NCBI RefSeq assembly: GCF_000384135.1
Contig: NZ_KB913028.1
Coordinates: 1 to 64,000, forward strand
Source of the DNA: Succinispira mobilis DSM 6222
Lineage (GTDB): Bacteria; Bacillota; Negativicutes; Acidaminococcales; Succinispiraceae
Direction: 5' to 3'
DNA: 64,000 nt
In this document: positions 25,059-34,622 of the stretch, piece by piece
Layout: each line of letters opens with the position of its first letter
Position numbering within the stretch: position 1 is the first letter of the stretch
Made by a program: the position numbers and the translations under genes
Notes under the pieces: generated by a model
Database searches by the model: none
Seen by the model: only the letters and a program-made list of their open reading frames with translations
What the model was told of the DNA's origin: nothing

Positions 25059-27038
25059 CTAACCCATATTCTTACCTTGTACTAATAATGCAAGTGCTTT
25101 TTCTGCTCCGATCGGTTGGCTAAAAATATAGCCTTGAATTAGATCACAATTGTTATGCTGTAGATATTCGAGTTGCTGTTGGGTTTCAACGCCTTCGGCC
25201 ACAACTTTCATATTAACTGTGTGTGCCATGTTAATAATTGAATCAATAATTTTGGCCCCTTGCATATCTGTAGTTATAATATCAATGAAAGACTTATCAA
25301 TTTTCAAAGTTTCTACCGGGAGCATCCGCAAATAGGTCAATGAGGAAAATCCTGTGCCAAAATCATCCAAAGAAATTTTAACGCCCAGTTTTTTTAATTT
25401 ATTCAATTTCTTAATAACTTCTTCCATTGATGTTAACAATACGCTTTCAGTTATCTCCAATTCTAATTGCGCTGCCTTTATTCCTGTTTCCTTGATAGTA
25501 TTGCGCACAATTGTTATAAAATCATCAGCAATAATTTGTTTAGCTGAGATATTTACAGCTATCTGAATCTCAGGATAACCCGCTTCGGTCAAGCGTCGAA
25601 TAAATTTTCCCGCTTCTAAAAGTACCCACTTACCCAAGCCGTGAATAAGTCCTGATTGTTCTGCTAAGGGGATAAATTGCAAGGGAGATATTATCCCATA
25701 CTCATGATTACGCCACCGTAATAGAGCTTCAAAACCCACTATTTTTTGTTCCGAAGTTAAAATTTGTGGTTGATATACTAAAGAAAATTCGCCCCGCTGT
25801 AAAGCATAGCGTAAACTTCCAATCAACTGCATTTTTTTCTGTGCTTCAATTTGCATTTCTTCTTCATAAAACCGCCAACAATTTTTGCTGAATTTTTTGG
25901 CCGCATACATTGCATTATCGGCATTTTTAATTATTTCTTCTGTTGTATCACCATTTTCAGGATAAAGTGCAATCCCAATACTGGCGGCTAAATGAAAGTT
26001 TTTACCAAAAAATCTTTGCGATTTTCCCAAGGCCTTGCCAATTTTATGGGCAATATCTTCAATCGCCTCGCGCTGATATCTACCGCTTAGTACCACCACA
26101 AACTCATCCCCACCAACTCTTGCCACAAAACCCTTATTGCCAATCACATCAACAATTCGCTTACCAGCGGCAATAATAATTTTGTCGCCAAAAGAATGTC
26201 CACAAGTGTCATTGAGCATCTTTAAATCGTCTAAATCAATAAACATTACTACGCCGCTAAGCTGTTGTTGACGCGCGGTATCTAATTCCTTAGTTAACCA
26301 TTCATTTAAATGCTGGCGATTAGGTAACCCTGTTAAAGAGTCAAAATATGCCATATTTTTAATTGTTGCCGCTTGTTGTTGGCGCTCTTGTTCGGCATTA
26401 ACCCATTCCGTGACATCTTGATTAGTGCCATAGATTCTAACGACATTTTCATTAGCATCGCGCGCGATTTTCCGTCTTACAACTATATAACGCACTATTC
26501 CATCACGTCGCACTATTCGATGCCCAAAATCCTTGAAAATCGACTCTCCAATACCAGATACGAGAAATTCTTTTTCTTCCTCAAACAGCCAATAATCTTC
26601 TGGATACACAAATTCTTTTATATACTGTTCAAAAGACATAAAACGGCCTTCACGCTCTGCATTCGTTGCATATAAAGCATAAAATTCATCCCCAAACTCA
26701 AATAGTTTTGTCGTTGGATCATATTCCCAAATGCCCAATTTAGCCAAACCAGCCGCTAGAACCATTTTATTTTTAGTAGCCAAGAGCATCTCTTGTTGTT
26801 GTTGACTCGCTATCTGCATAAACGCCATCTGCCATTCTAGTTGTTGACGACGTTCCCGTTCTTGTTCTAATAAATTTTCTAATTCTTTTTTATTAAAGCT
26901 AATAGTGGTGAGCATAGCTGGTTCAGCCACTTGGCCTTGAGCAACGCTAACTTTACCCGTGCAAATACTCTCGTTTTCCTGCTTAGCTGCTGCCCTTTTC
27001 TTAGAGTTGTCAGTCTGTTCAGTTTCCAACATGACCAT
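25059..27038 (-). CDS. PAS-GGDEF-EAL c-di-GMP signalling protein
   Basis: A 659-residue soluble protein. A glutamine-rich coiled segment (about 45-95) is followed by a PAS domain (about 95-215), a GGDEF domain with an intact GGDEF motif (about 225-385, ARVGGDEFVVVL) and an EAL domain (about 400-650) with EALLRW, NISAKQ, ELEITES, DDFGTGFSS, KIDKSFI and AEGVET. Both catalytic sites look intact, so it may make or degrade c-di-GMP depending on the PAS signal. I chose the ATG at 27038, eight bases after AAGGAG; an in-frame GTG nine bases earlier overlaps that site. Upstream of the helicase and on the same strand, but 378 bases away. Confidence 0.9.
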   Translation of the reverse strand: MVMLETEQTDNSKKRAAAKQENESICTGKVSVAQGQVAEPAMLTTISFNKKELENLLEQERERRQQLEWQMAFMQIASQQQQEMLLATKNKMVLAAGLAKLGIWEYDPTTKLFEFGDEFYALYATNAEREGRFMSFEQYIKEFVYPEDYWLFEEEKEFLVSGIGESIFKDFGHRIVRRDGIVRYIVVRRKIARDANENVVRIYGTNQDVTEWVNAEQERQQQAATIKNMAYFDSLTGLPNRQHLNEWLTKELDTARQQQLSGVVMFIDLDDLKMLNDTCGHSFGDKIIIAAGKRIVDVIGNKGFVARVGGDEFVVVLSGRYQREAIEDIAHKIGKALGKSQRFFGKNFHLAASIGIALYPENGDTTEEIIKNADNAMYAAKKFSKNCWRFYEEEMQIEAQKKMQLIGSLRYALQRGEFSLVYQPQILTSEQKIVGFEALLRWRNHEYGIISPLQFIPLAEQSGLIHGLGKWVLLEAGKFIRRLTEAGYPEIQIAVNISAKQIIADDFITIVRNTIKETGIKAAQLELEITESVLLTSMEEVIKKLNKLKKLGVKISLDDFGTGFSSLTYLRMLPVETLKIDKSFIDIITTDMQGAKIIDSIINMAHTVNMKVVAEGVETQQQLEYLQHNNCDLIQGYIFSQPIGAEKALALLVQGKNMG

Positions 27039-27232
27039 GCATACCACTCCTTAACAACTATTTTACGACTATTTTTAATGTTTTATTATTACAATCATCA
27101 TCTTTACTAATAATATTTTTTCACTATAATTAAATATTACCCTTAGCACTGTTGCTTGTCAACGAGTAATAGACTCATTTTATCTGTATACATTACCATC
27201 AGTCTTAACAGTAGATAAAAATGCTACAAATA

Positions 27233-27272
27233 AAAAAAACACCCTGGTAATAAACACTTTTATTACCAGGGT
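27233..27272 (-). terminator. terminator of the AraC-type regulator
   Basis: ACCCTGGTAATAAA (27241-27254) pairs perfectly with 27259-27272. On the minus strand the stem is followed by GTTTTTTTT. A second stem (27307-27315 with 27331-27339) lies between it and the gene end. The remaining stretch 27039-27396 shows no gene. Confidence 0.9.
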
Positions 27273-27396
27273 AGCATATTAAGTGTGCTCTTTTTATCGG
27301 TCCTACACGATAAGACTTGTTTTAGCCTACTCTTATCGTCGCTTCTAAGAAACTCGAATTCAATGATTTTACACGGCAAAACAAATGGCGGTTTTA

Positions 27397-28362
27397 TTAC
27401 TTCCGCACTGGCCTAATATACTTAAAAAACATTTTCGGATTAAAATAAAAGTATATTATTCTCCCCGGAGAGTTATCAAAGCAGTAACCTGTATCAGCAA
27501 AATTAAAAGTTGCCATTGCCTTTTCAATTTTTTCCTCTACACTACGATTTTCTTGCTCATAATCAAATGGCCCATGTTCAAACACAATATACTCGGCTTC
27601 AGGAATATCCATCATAAGCATTTGTGGTGGCACTTCCCCTTTATAATCAAAAGGAAGTCTTACACCATAGCACTCTATACGTGGGATGCCCCAGTCACAA
27701 AGTCTCCCGTCCGGATCATTAATATATCCCATAATCTGTCCGCTACCACTATTAGATTCGTTCTCGCCATCGTCATCCAATTTGTCCTTTATACTATCAA
27801 GTAAGCCGCAAATTGTTTCGCAATCCTGTCCTGGAAGTATACTTTGCTTTTGCCAAAAATCCCAGTAGCCATTACTCTCATAGTTTCTAATGTGCAAAAA
27901 TTTATGTGCGGGAATCGTTACAAAGTAACTTTCAACAGCATCTGTAGATTTCATCAGTCCAATCTCCTCCAGTCCTAAAAAATATCGATCAAAAGGATTT
28001 ATTTTTGTGCGAAGAACGATCGGTTTCGGTTTTTTTCGGTATTCACTTGGAGTTATTCCATATGCGCCTTTAAAAGCTCTAGTAAAAGCTTCATGTGATG
28101 AAAAGCCATAATCAAACGCAATGTCCAACATACTTTTTTCACTATCCCGAACTTCTTTTAGCGCAAAGGCTAATTTTCTCTGACGCAAATAATCTCTAAA
28201 CTGAATACCCGATATTTCTTTGAATTTTCTTGTTGTATAAAATTCAGAATAACCCAGTCTCCGAGAAAACAAGCGCAATGTTAAAGCCTCATCATTATAA
28301 TTTTTAATGCATTTGTCAATTTCATCAACAATTATTTGAATTTGTTTCTGCCACTCGTACAT
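27397..28362 (-). CDS. AraC-family regulator with GyrI-like effector domain
   Basis: A 321-residue transcription factor. The N-terminal 110 residues form an AraC-type double helix-turn-helix: LRLFSRRLGYSEFYTTRKF for the first and LDIAFDYGFSSHEAFTRAFK, ending GITPSEYRK, for the second. The C-terminal half (about 150-321) resembles the GyrI-like small-molecule-binding domain found in Rob/SoxS-type regulators. Start: an ATG at 28362 is slightly far from AAAGGAG, while an upstream TTG is too close; the start is uncertain by four codons. No obvious target operon lies next to it. Confidence 0.88.
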   Translation of the reverse strand: MYEWQKQIQIIVDEIDKCIKNYNDEALTLRLFSRRLGYSEFYTTRKFKEISGIQFRDYLRQRKLAFALKEVRDSEKSMLDIAFDYGFSSHEAFTRAFKGAYGITPSEYRKKPKPIVLRTKINPFDRYFLGLEEIGLMKSTDAVESYFVTIPAHKFLHIRNYESNGYWDFWQKQSILPGQDCETICGLLDSIKDKLDDDGENESNSGSGQIMGYINDPDGRLCDWGIPRIECYGVRLPFDYKGEVPPQMLMMDIPEAEYIVFEHGPFDYEQENRSVEEKIEKAMATFNFADTGYCFDNSPGRIIYFYFNPKMFFKYIRPVRK

Positions 28363-28552
28363 TCTGCTACTCAACTCCTTTCAATTGTCCTGTGTTTATT
28401 ATAAAGAACTATGATAATTATCGCTTGATTTTACTTGCTATTTATTATTGCAACAAACACTTATATTATAAGGATTAAATAAGTTTTTTGTAATTTTTTT
28501 CTGACAAAGATAGCGGCAATATTTTTTTATTTAAATTAAACCTAACAAGCAT

Positions 28553-28604
28553 AAAAATAAAACTCCTGCCTAATTTTGCAAAATTTGACAGGAGTTTTAT
28601 TTTT
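28553..28604 (-). terminator. terminator of the walJ-htrA-rlmH block
   Basis: AAAAATAAAACTCCTG (28553-28568) pairs perfectly with 28589-28604, six bases beyond the rlmH stop. On the minus strand the second arm ends in TTTTATTTTT. Confidence 0.9.
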
Positions 28605-28609
28605 CTCTA

Positions 28610-29086
28610 TTACCAGTGATATTTCTCACCTTTACTAATTTTAAAGGCGCGGTATACTTGTTCAATTAATAACAAGCGAATCATTTGATGGGTAAAGGTT
28701 AATTGTGAAAACGACCAGCGATAATCAGCACGTTTCCGCAGACTTTCCCCTACTCCAAAAGCCCCGCCAATTACAAAGACAAACTGGCTATAATTATTGG
28801 TTAAACCATCAATTTGTGCCGCTAAAGCTTCAGAACTAAGTTGTTGTCCGTGCAAATCTAATAAAAACATATAAGCGCGTTCCGGCACTAATTTTAATAT
28901 TTTTTGCGCTTCAATTTCCAAATGCTCTTGTAATTGCGCCGTCGAAAATTTCTCGGGCAAAGCATTTTCGCTGACTTCCAAAATTTCTAAACTACAATAG
29001 GGCTTCAAGCGTTTTATAAATTCTTGCATCCCCTGCACTAGATATTTTTCTTTGAGCTTGCCTACCGCTAAAATAGTTATTTTCAT
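28610..29086 (-). CDS. rlmH: 23S rRNA (pseudouridine1915-N3)-methyltransferase RlmH
   Basis: A SPOUT methyltransferase of 158 residues that methylates pseudouridine 1915 in helix 69 of 23S rRNA in the assembled ribosome. The N-terminus MKITILAVGKLKEKY, the FVIGGAFGVGESLRKRADY loop and the C-terminal SQLTFTHQMIRLLLIEQVYRA and KGEKYHW tail are diagnostic. Length matches the family. It starts one base after the htrA stop, with AGGAG inside the htrA end. The order walJ, htrA, rlmH is conserved in many Firmicutes. Confidence 0.97.
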   Translation of the reverse strand: MKITILAVGKLKEKYLVQGMQEFIKRLKPYCSLEILEVSENALPEKFSTAQLQEHLEIEAQKILKLVPERAYMFLLDLHGQQLSSEALAAQIDGLTNNYSQFVFVIGGAFGVGESLRKRADYRWSFSQLTFTHQMIRLLLIEQVYRAFKISKGEKYHW

Positions 29087-29087
29087 C

Positions 29088-30191
29088 TTATTCTCCTAAG
29101 GGCATTTCTGTTAAAGTTACATCTAAAGTCTGAACTACACCTTGGCGCACAATATCCATACCTACTGTACTACCGACTTTTAATTTATCTAAAATACTGC
29201 GTAATTCTTTAACACTATTGACACTATTGCCTGCCAAAGAAATAATTACATCATCTTTGCGCAACCCCGCTTGATATGCTGGGCCTTCGCTATCAACACG
29301 GGCCACTAAAATTCCTTGTTTAAGTGGAAATTCATAACCATATTTCGCCGCTAGATCACGGTCAATCAAGCCCACACCTAAATAAGCTCGCAGCACGCGT
29401 CCTTTTTCTACTAATGCCGCTAAAATTGGTTTAGCCGCATTAATCGGAATCGCAAAGCCAATGCCTTCTACACCCGACAAATTAATTTTCGCACTGTTAA
29501 TTCCAATAACTTTGCCGTCAGCATTAGCTAATGCGCCCCCGGAATTCCCAGGATTAATCGCGGCATCAGTTTGTAATAGTCTAAATGTCCGCTCGCCAAT
29601 ATCCAAAGAACGATTTAAAGCACTAATGACTCCAACCGTCACACTACCTTTGAACTCTAAACCTAATGGATTACCAATTGCAATTGCTGGCTCACCCACT
29701 AACACACTATCTGAATCCCCAAATTCAGCTACAGGTAAATTTTCGGCACTAATTTTAACTACTGCCAAATCAGTTGCTGGATCTACCCCTAATACTTTAC
29801 CTGCTACACTCCGTCCATCAGTTAAGCTAACCGCTATTTCTCTCGCGTTAGCTACCACATGATAATTAGTTACAATTAAACCAGAGGCATCAAAAATAAC
29901 ACCTGAACCAGTGCCTTGTTCTACCATTACTTGCCGATTAAAAATATCGCGCACTAAACCTTTGTTAGTAATTCCCACTACTGCTGGTCCTACTTTATGA
30001 GCCACTTGCACAATCGGTGTTTGCCTTGCGGCCGAAATATTTTCATTAGCCTTAGCCTTGCTAGCATCTAAATTAGCCACACCGGTACTTTTTGGCGCTA
30101 CCGCAGGTTTATTCTCAGCAGCTGGTGCTTTAGTGCAACCAGCTACAATTAACATTATAATTACTAGCAACAATAAAATTTTCTTTTGCAA
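29088..30191 (-). CDS. htrA: HtrA/DegP-like serine protease lipoprotein
   Basis: Envelope quality-control protease of 367 residues with one PDZ domain. Signal peptide with a lipobox-like LIVAGC (Cys19), so it is probably a lipoprotein. The catalytic triad is visible: His111 in TNYHVV, Asp141 in DPATDLAV, Ser217 in NPGNSGGA. The PDZ domain spans about residues 270-360 (GILVARVDSEGPAYQAGLRKDDVI). TTG start after GAGGAG. Family members usually carry one or two PDZ domains; this is the short form. It lies between walJ and rlmH, 171 bases after walJ. Confidence 0.92.
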   Translation of the reverse strand: MQKKILLLLVIIMLIVAGCTKAPAAENKPAVAPKSTGVANLDASKAKANENISAARQTPIVQVAHKVGPAVVGITNKGLVRDIFNRQVMVEQGTGSGVIFDASGLIVTNYHVVANAREIAVSLTDGRSVAGKVLGVDPATDLAVVKISAENLPVAEFGDSDSVLVGEPAIAIGNPLGLEFKGSVTVGVISALNRSLDIGERTFRLLQTDAAINPGNSGGALANADGKVIGINSAKINLSGVEGIGFAIPINAAKPILAALVEKGRVLRAYLGVGLIDRDLAAKYGYEFPLKQGILVARVDSEGPAYQAGLRKDDVIISLAGNSVNSVKELRSILDKLKVGSTVGMDIVRQGVVQTLDVTLTEMPLGE

Positions 30192-30361
30192 TTTAATCCG
30201 CTCCTCGTCTTAATAATTCTGGTCTTAATATACTTGTAAATCAGGCATTTATAATTTATAAAATTTTAGTTGAACAACGCCGCTATTTGTTTTTATTGAT
30301 AAATCTCTGTTTTTACTAATAGCTGTACTTAGCTACTTATACTGCAAGACGTTTGCGAACT

Positions 30362-31144
30362 TTACAATATCACAATTTTTTCTTGCGAGGCTACCTTTAA
30401 ATCAATTTTGTGACGGTTATCTTGTTTTTTCAAAATTTCGGCAACAGTATTTAGCGCTAAACTCGGCAAGTTATTTTCTTGACTAAGATGTGCCAACAAC
30501 ACCCGCATTGGTTTATCTGCTACTAATTCATTTAACAGCCAACCTGCGTCAACATTAGACAGATGACCCCGATTACTTTTTATGCGTTGTTTAAGTACTT
30601 CTGGATAAAAACCGGTATTAAGCATTTCTAAATCATGATTAGACTCCAAAACTAGATAATCTGTATTACGTAATTTTTCTTTAATAAGATTACTCGGAAA
30701 CCCAATATCCGTAACTACACTGCATTTTTTATTGCCCCAGTTAAAATTAAACCCCACCGGTTCAGCAGCATCATGGGGGATAGCAAAACTATCGACGACT
30801 ACCTGCCCTAACAACATTGTTTCTGGTAAAACTTGACAAAAGTTGCGTCGCAATTCACCCCAACATTTCATGCCCCGCCAAGTATTGTTTTTAGCGAAAA
30901 CATTAATATCATAATTTTTCATGAATACTCTCAAACCCGCAACATGATCTTGGTGTTCGTGGGTAATCACCACCCCAGTCAAATCCCCTATTGCACAACC
31001 GATCTCTGCTAATTTACTTTGCAATTTACGACAACTAATCCCCATATCTACTAAAATTTTTGTTTCGCCCGCTGTAACTAACAAACAATTACCTTTACTA
31101 CCACTAGCTAGCGAATATATTTTAAAATTATCGATAATACCCAT
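30362..31144 (-). CDS. walJ: WalJ/YycJ-type metallo-beta-lactamase-fold hydrolase
   Basis: A 260-residue MBL-fold protein with the zinc motif HEHQDHVAGL near residue 61 and later AIPHDAAEP, TDIGFPS and the conserved NHDLEML. In other Firmicutes YycJ/WalJ is encoded with the WalRK two-component system and affects DNA replication-related or cell-wall control; its reaction is not settled. Here walR and walK are absent from the window, but htrA and rlmH follow as in the classical block. The start is unclear: an ATG at 31144 has an overlapping GGAAGG, and another ATG lies four codons upstream. Confidence 0.88.
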   Translation of the reverse strand: MGIIDNFKIYSLASGSKGNCLLVTAGETKILVDMGISCRKLQSKLAEIGCAIGDLTGVVITHEHQDHVAGLRVFMKNYDINVFAKNNTWRGMKCWGELRRNFCQVLPETMLLGQVVVDSFAIPHDAAEPVGFNFNWGNKKCSVVTDIGFPSNLIKEKLRNTDYLVLESNHDLEMLNTGFYPEVLKQRIKSNRGHLSNVDAGWLLNELVADKPMRVLLAHLSQENNLPSLALNTVAEILKKQDNRHKIDLKVASQEKIVIL

Positions 31145-31252
31145 CACCTTCCACATTAAATAGCCAATATCCGCCTAAAATTATAGCAGATTTCGCAGCT
31201 TTGTGCACAAAATAAATAAAGACAGCTCTTAAAAAGTTGTCTTTTTAAAGAT

Positions 31253-31292
31253 AGATAGCTAATGCATATATCAGCATATACATTAGCTATCT
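31253..31292 (-). terminator. terminator of the Fur-family gene
   Basis: AGATAGCTAATG (31253-31264) pairs perfectly with 31281-31292. A second smaller stem (AAGACAGCT with AGTTGTCTT near 31220-31245) follows on the minus strand with TTTTTAAG. Confidence 0.75.
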
Positions 31293-31304
31293 TTTAATCC
31301 CTGT

Positions 31305-31718
31305 TTATTTATTACATTTTGCACATTTACCAAAAAAATACACACGTTGTTCAGTAATAGTATATCCAGTCTGTTTTTCAATTTTTTTCAAAGCTTTTTG
31401 ATCTACAGCTTCATAAACGTCATCTACTCGACCACAAACAGTACACTGCACATGATGATGTGAAGTAATATCTGCATCATATCTAAAACTGTCCTCGCCT
31501 GTATTTAAAACTCTAATCTTGCCTATTTTCTTTAAGATGTCAATCGTCTTATATACAGTAGCTAAACTCATCGTCGGATAAGTAGGCTGTAGTTTAACAA
31601 AGAGGGTTTCTGCTTTAGGGTGCTCTTTCGTAGCACATAAGGCTTCATATATTGCTAAACGTTGCGGAGTTACCTTGTAACCATTATTTCTTAATAGTTC
31701 TGTAATATTTTCTGTCAT
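31305..31718 (-). CDS. Fur/PerR-family metal-dependent repressor
   Basis: A 137-residue regulator. N-terminal winged helix: YKVTPQRLAIYEAL and MSLATVYKTIDILKKIG. Metal domain: SHHHVQCTVCGRV with the HHH cluster, and a second pair FFGKCAKC for structural zinc. It is closer to PerR/Fur than to Zur, but which metal it senses cannot be decided here. The ATG at 31718 follows AAAGGTG; the open frame extends 11 codons further without a site. A palindrome overlapping its own promoter suggests autorepression. The tex gene is divergent and may share the operator region. Confidence 0.93.
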   Translation of the reverse strand: MTENITELLRNNGYKVTPQRLAIYEALCATKEHPKAETLFVKLQPTYPTMSLATVYKTIDILKKIGKIRVLNTGEDSFRYDADITSHHHVQCTVCGRVDDVYEAVDQKALKKIEKQTGYTITEQRVYFFGKCAKCNK

Positions 31719-31756
31719 AGTTTTCACCTTTCCTTTATAGCAAAAATCCATAAAGA

Positions 31757-31798
31757 ATTATTATCTATAATAATAATCTGCACAATAATTCTTGTCAA
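31757..31798 (-). promoter_or_regulatory. fur/perR promoter with overlapping operator palindrome
   Basis: On the minus strand TTGACA (31798-31793), 17-base spacer and TATTAT (31775-31770). A perfect 8-2-8 palindrome, ATTATTATCTATAATAAT, spans 31757-31774 and covers the -10 region. It resembles Per/Fur boxes, which are AT-rich dyads. AGAATTATT and AATAATTCT form an outer dyad. Confidence 0.75.
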
Positions 31799-31850
31799 GT
31801 AATTTTCTCTATATGTTATAATTTATATATAAATATTTGAGGTGATAACA

Positions 31851-34034
31851 TTGAAAGAAAAAAACACATTAATCCTAGCTAAAGAGCTAAGCTTAAGTGC
31901 TGAACAAGTAGCAGCTACCATAAAACTTTTAGATGAAGGTAATACCGTCCCTTTTATTGCGCGCTATCGCAAAGAAATGACGCATGAATTAGACGAAGAA
32001 AAAATTCGCACAATTCAAGAACGTATTAACTATTTACGCAATCTTGACAAGCGCCGCGAAGAAATTATCGCTAGTATTAGCCAACAAGAAAAGCTAACTC
32101 CAGAATTAGAATTAGCGATTACCAATACTTCAAAGCTACAAGAATTAGAAGATTTATACCTACCTTATAAACCTAAAAAACGGACCCGCGCCCAAATTGC
32201 CCGCGAAAAGGGGCTACAACCTTTGGCCGATTTGCTTTTGCAACAAAGCTTAAGTTATGATGAATTAGTTGCACAAACAGAAACATTTCTAGATGTTGAA
32301 GCCGGTTTAGAAACTATTGAAATAGCTTGGCAAACTGCCTGCGATATTATTGCCGAACAAATTAGCGAAACAGCTAGCTTGCGGGACTTTATTCGGCGCC
32401 AATTTTGGCGTGATTCTAAGTTAACTGCGGAATTAAACCCAGAGAGTGAATTCGCTAATGATTTTTTAAATTACCAAGACTTTAGTAAAGAAGTGCGGTT
32501 CTTGCCCTCGCACCAAATCCTAGCTCTAAATCGCGGGGAAAACAAGCAAGCCCTAAAATTAAAATTTATCCATGTTAATGACTTAATTTTAAATATTGTA
32601 AATAACAAAATTATTACCAATGCCGATTTCGCCCTAAAAGAACTTTTGTTGAACACTGTTTTAGATAGTTACAAACGCCTAATTGTCCCCGCACTAGAAC
32701 GCGAATTGCGTAATGAACTCACAGACCGAGCTGAAAAACAAGCTATTTCTGTTTTTTCGCGCAATCTGCGCCAATTGCTCTTGCAAACTCCCTTACAAAC
32801 TAAGGCGATGCTCGGTCTAGACCCTGGTTATCGCACTGGTTGTAAGGTTGCCGTAATTGACAATTCTGGTAAGGTTTTGGCTACTAGTACAGTTTATCTC
32901 ACACATAGTTCCGAACAAAAGCAACGCGGTCAAGACTTACTTTTAAAATACATTCAAGAGTTTGATGTTTCCTTAATTGCTATTGGCAACGGTACGGCTT
33001 CATTTGAAACGCAAGAAGCAGTTGCTGAAATCATCGAACAACATAATTTAACGGTAAGCTATATTATCGCCAATGAAGCTGGAGCTTCCGTTTACTCTGC
33101 CTCTAAATTAGCCAAAGACGAATTACCAGATTTAGATGTATCCTTGCGCGGCGCCGTATCTATCGCGCGTCGCATTCAGGATCCCTTAGCTGAGTTGGTA
33201 AAAATCGAACCCAAAGCCATTGGCGTCGGTCAATATCAGCATGACGTTAATCAAAAAGAACTAGCGGAATCTTTAACTACGGTAGTTGAATCTTGTGTAA
33301 ATCATGTCGGTGTAGAATTAAATACCGCTTCAGCCGAGCTACTCACCTACATTGCTGGTATTCAAAATAGTGTTGCCAAAAACATTGTTGCTTGGCGTAA
33401 TGAAAATGGACGTTTTAAAAATCGTCGTCAATTACTTAAAGTACCGCGTTTAGGCAATAGTGCCTTTACACAGGCCGCGGGCTTTTTGCGAATTAAAGAA
33501 AGTGAACATCCCCTAGATAATACACCTATCCATCCAGAAAGTTATCCCTTAGCCGAAGCAATTATTCAGCAACTCGGGTTTAGTTTGAAAAAAAATCAAG
33601 TTCTACCAAGCGAGCTATCACAATTGGCTGCTACGGCAAATGCCGAGCAAATTGCGCAAAGTCTAGAGGCTGGTTTACCTACAGTCCGTGATATTTTAGC
33701 CGCTTTAGCTAAACCTGGTCGCGATCCCCGCGCTGATATGCCTGCTCCACTGACACGCAAAAACATCACTAAATTATCCGAGTTGCAAATCGGCAGTATT
33801 GTCACAGGCACAGTCCATAACGTTACTGATTTCGGAGTGTTCGTGGATATTGGCATCAAAATAAATGGCTTAATTCACAAATCAGAGCTAAGCTACAAAC
33901 CTTTTAAACATCCTTTAGATATTGTTTCCGTGGGCGATATTATTGAATGCCTAATTCTAGGCATTGATGAGCCCCGCAAACGAATTAGCCTTAGTTTAAA
34001 GCAAGTAAAAGCACAAACATTACAATCAGTTTAG
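31851..34034 (+). CDS. tex: Tex-family RNA-binding protein
   Basis: A 727-residue Tex/YqgF-like transcription accessory protein. N-terminal helical region (TVPFIARYRKEMTHELDEEKI), YqgF-like RNase H fold domain (LGLDPGYRTGCKVAVID, about residue 322), helix-hairpin-helix segment (ENGRFKNRRQLLKVPRLG) and a C-terminal S1 domain (about 645-715, GSIVTGTVHNVTDFGVFVDIG). It binds nucleic acid and affects transcription or ribosome-linked fitness in other bacteria; the precise role is not settled. The TTG at 31851 follows GAGGTGATAACA. Its stop overlaps the convergent lysO-type gene by nine bases. Confidence 0.95.
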   Translation: MKEKNTLILAKELSLSAEQVAATIKLLDEGNTVPFIARYRKEMTHELDEEKIRTIQERINYLRNLDKRREEIIASISQQEKLTPELELAITNTSKLQELEDLYLPYKPKKRTRAQIAREKGLQPLADLLLQQSLSYDELVAQTETFLDVEAGLETIEIAWQTACDIIAEQISETASLRDFIRRQFWRDSKLTAELNPESEFANDFLNYQDFSKEVRFLPSHQILALNRGENKQALKLKFIHVNDLILNIVNNKIITNADFALKELLLNTVLDSYKRLIVPALERELRNELTDRAEKQAISVFSRNLRQLLLQTPLQTKAMLGLDPGYRTGCKVAVIDNSGKVLATSTVYLTHSSEQKQRGQDLLLKYIQEFDVSLIAIGNGTASFETQEAVAEIIEQHNLTVSYIIANEAGASVYSASKLAKDELPDLDVSLRGAVSIARRIQDPLAELVKIEPKAIGVGQYQHDVNQKELAESLTTVVESCVNHVGVELNTASAELLTYIAGIQNSVAKNIVAWRNENGRFKNRRQLLKVPRLGNSAFTQAAGFLRIKESEHPLDNTPIHPESYPLAEAIIQQLGFSLKKNQVLPSELSQLAATANAEQIAQSLEAGLPTVRDILAALAKPGRDPRADMPAPLTRKNITKLSELQIGSIVTGTVHNVTDFGVFVDIGIKINGLIHKSELSYKPFKHPLDIVSVGDIIECLILGIDEPRKRISLSLKQVKAQTLQSV

Positions 34035-34622
34035 TAAGATTTGTAAAAAAATCGGTACTAAAACACTTAAAATAACCCCATTTACAAAAGCAACTACGCC
34101 TACTGCTGGATTGGTTAATTGAATAATTATCGGCAACAGTGAATCCATTGTCGCCGCACCGCTAGTAGGAATACACAATAATTTATTTCTAAAACAACGC
34201 ACAATTAAGGGAATTACAAAAAAAGAAGCAAATTCCCGCATAAAATTACTTAAAAAAGCAATTGTCCCTAGTTCTACGCTATGTAGCTTAGTGACTACTA
34301 TGGTCGCTAAGCTATACCAGCCTAAAGAACAAGTCACAATTAGCATATCGCGCACGGGCATGTGCAATAGCCTTGCTGCAACAATTGCCGCAACAACACT
34401 CCCAAAAACGCAGGCGGTGGGTACAATTAGCAAAACCACAAAATTTTTCTTTAACTTTAATAGCAAATCTTCTGTCTCACCAATAGCTACGCCTGCACAA
34501 AAAACCATAATTGTTAAACTAATCGTGGTAATAACTTCTATAACAGCGCGATGACTTTGATCTAAAGCCATCATCCCTAGTCCTAGTCCAAGTAGCAAAG
34601 AAAAAAATATTCCATATAGCAT
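34026..34622 (-). CDS. LysO-type lysine exporter, C-terminal part (DUF340)
   Basis: A 198-residue membrane protein with six or so helices, matching the C-terminal part of the LysO/YbjE (DUF340) lysine exporter: FCAGVAIGETEDLLLKLK, TCSLGWYSLATIVV, ELGTIAFLSNFMREFASF and a late glycine/alanine motif near TSGAATMDS. In E. coli LysO is one polypeptide; here the family is split into two genes. The ATG overlaps the stop of the N-terminal partner (TAATG), which would keep the two subunits in equal amounts. It converges on tex with overlapping ends. Confidence 0.82.
   Translation of the reverse strand: MLYGIFFSLLLGLGLGMMALDQSHRAVIEVITTISLTIMVFCAGVAIGETEDLLLKLKKNFVVLLIVPTACVFGSVVAAIVAARLLHMPVRDMLIVTCSLGWYSLATIVVTKLHSVELGTIAFLSNFMREFASFFVIPLIVRCFRNKLLCIPTSGAATMDSLLPIIIQLTNPAVGVVAFVNGVILSVLVPIFLQILLN

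Noticed and set aside
18280-27038. The two cyclase genes and the helicase as one defence operon based on cyclic dinucleotides
   Set aside because: The genes are convergent or 378 bases apart with a terminator between; the cyclases are ordinary PAS/Cache sensor proteins, not CBASS-type nucleotidyltransferases.
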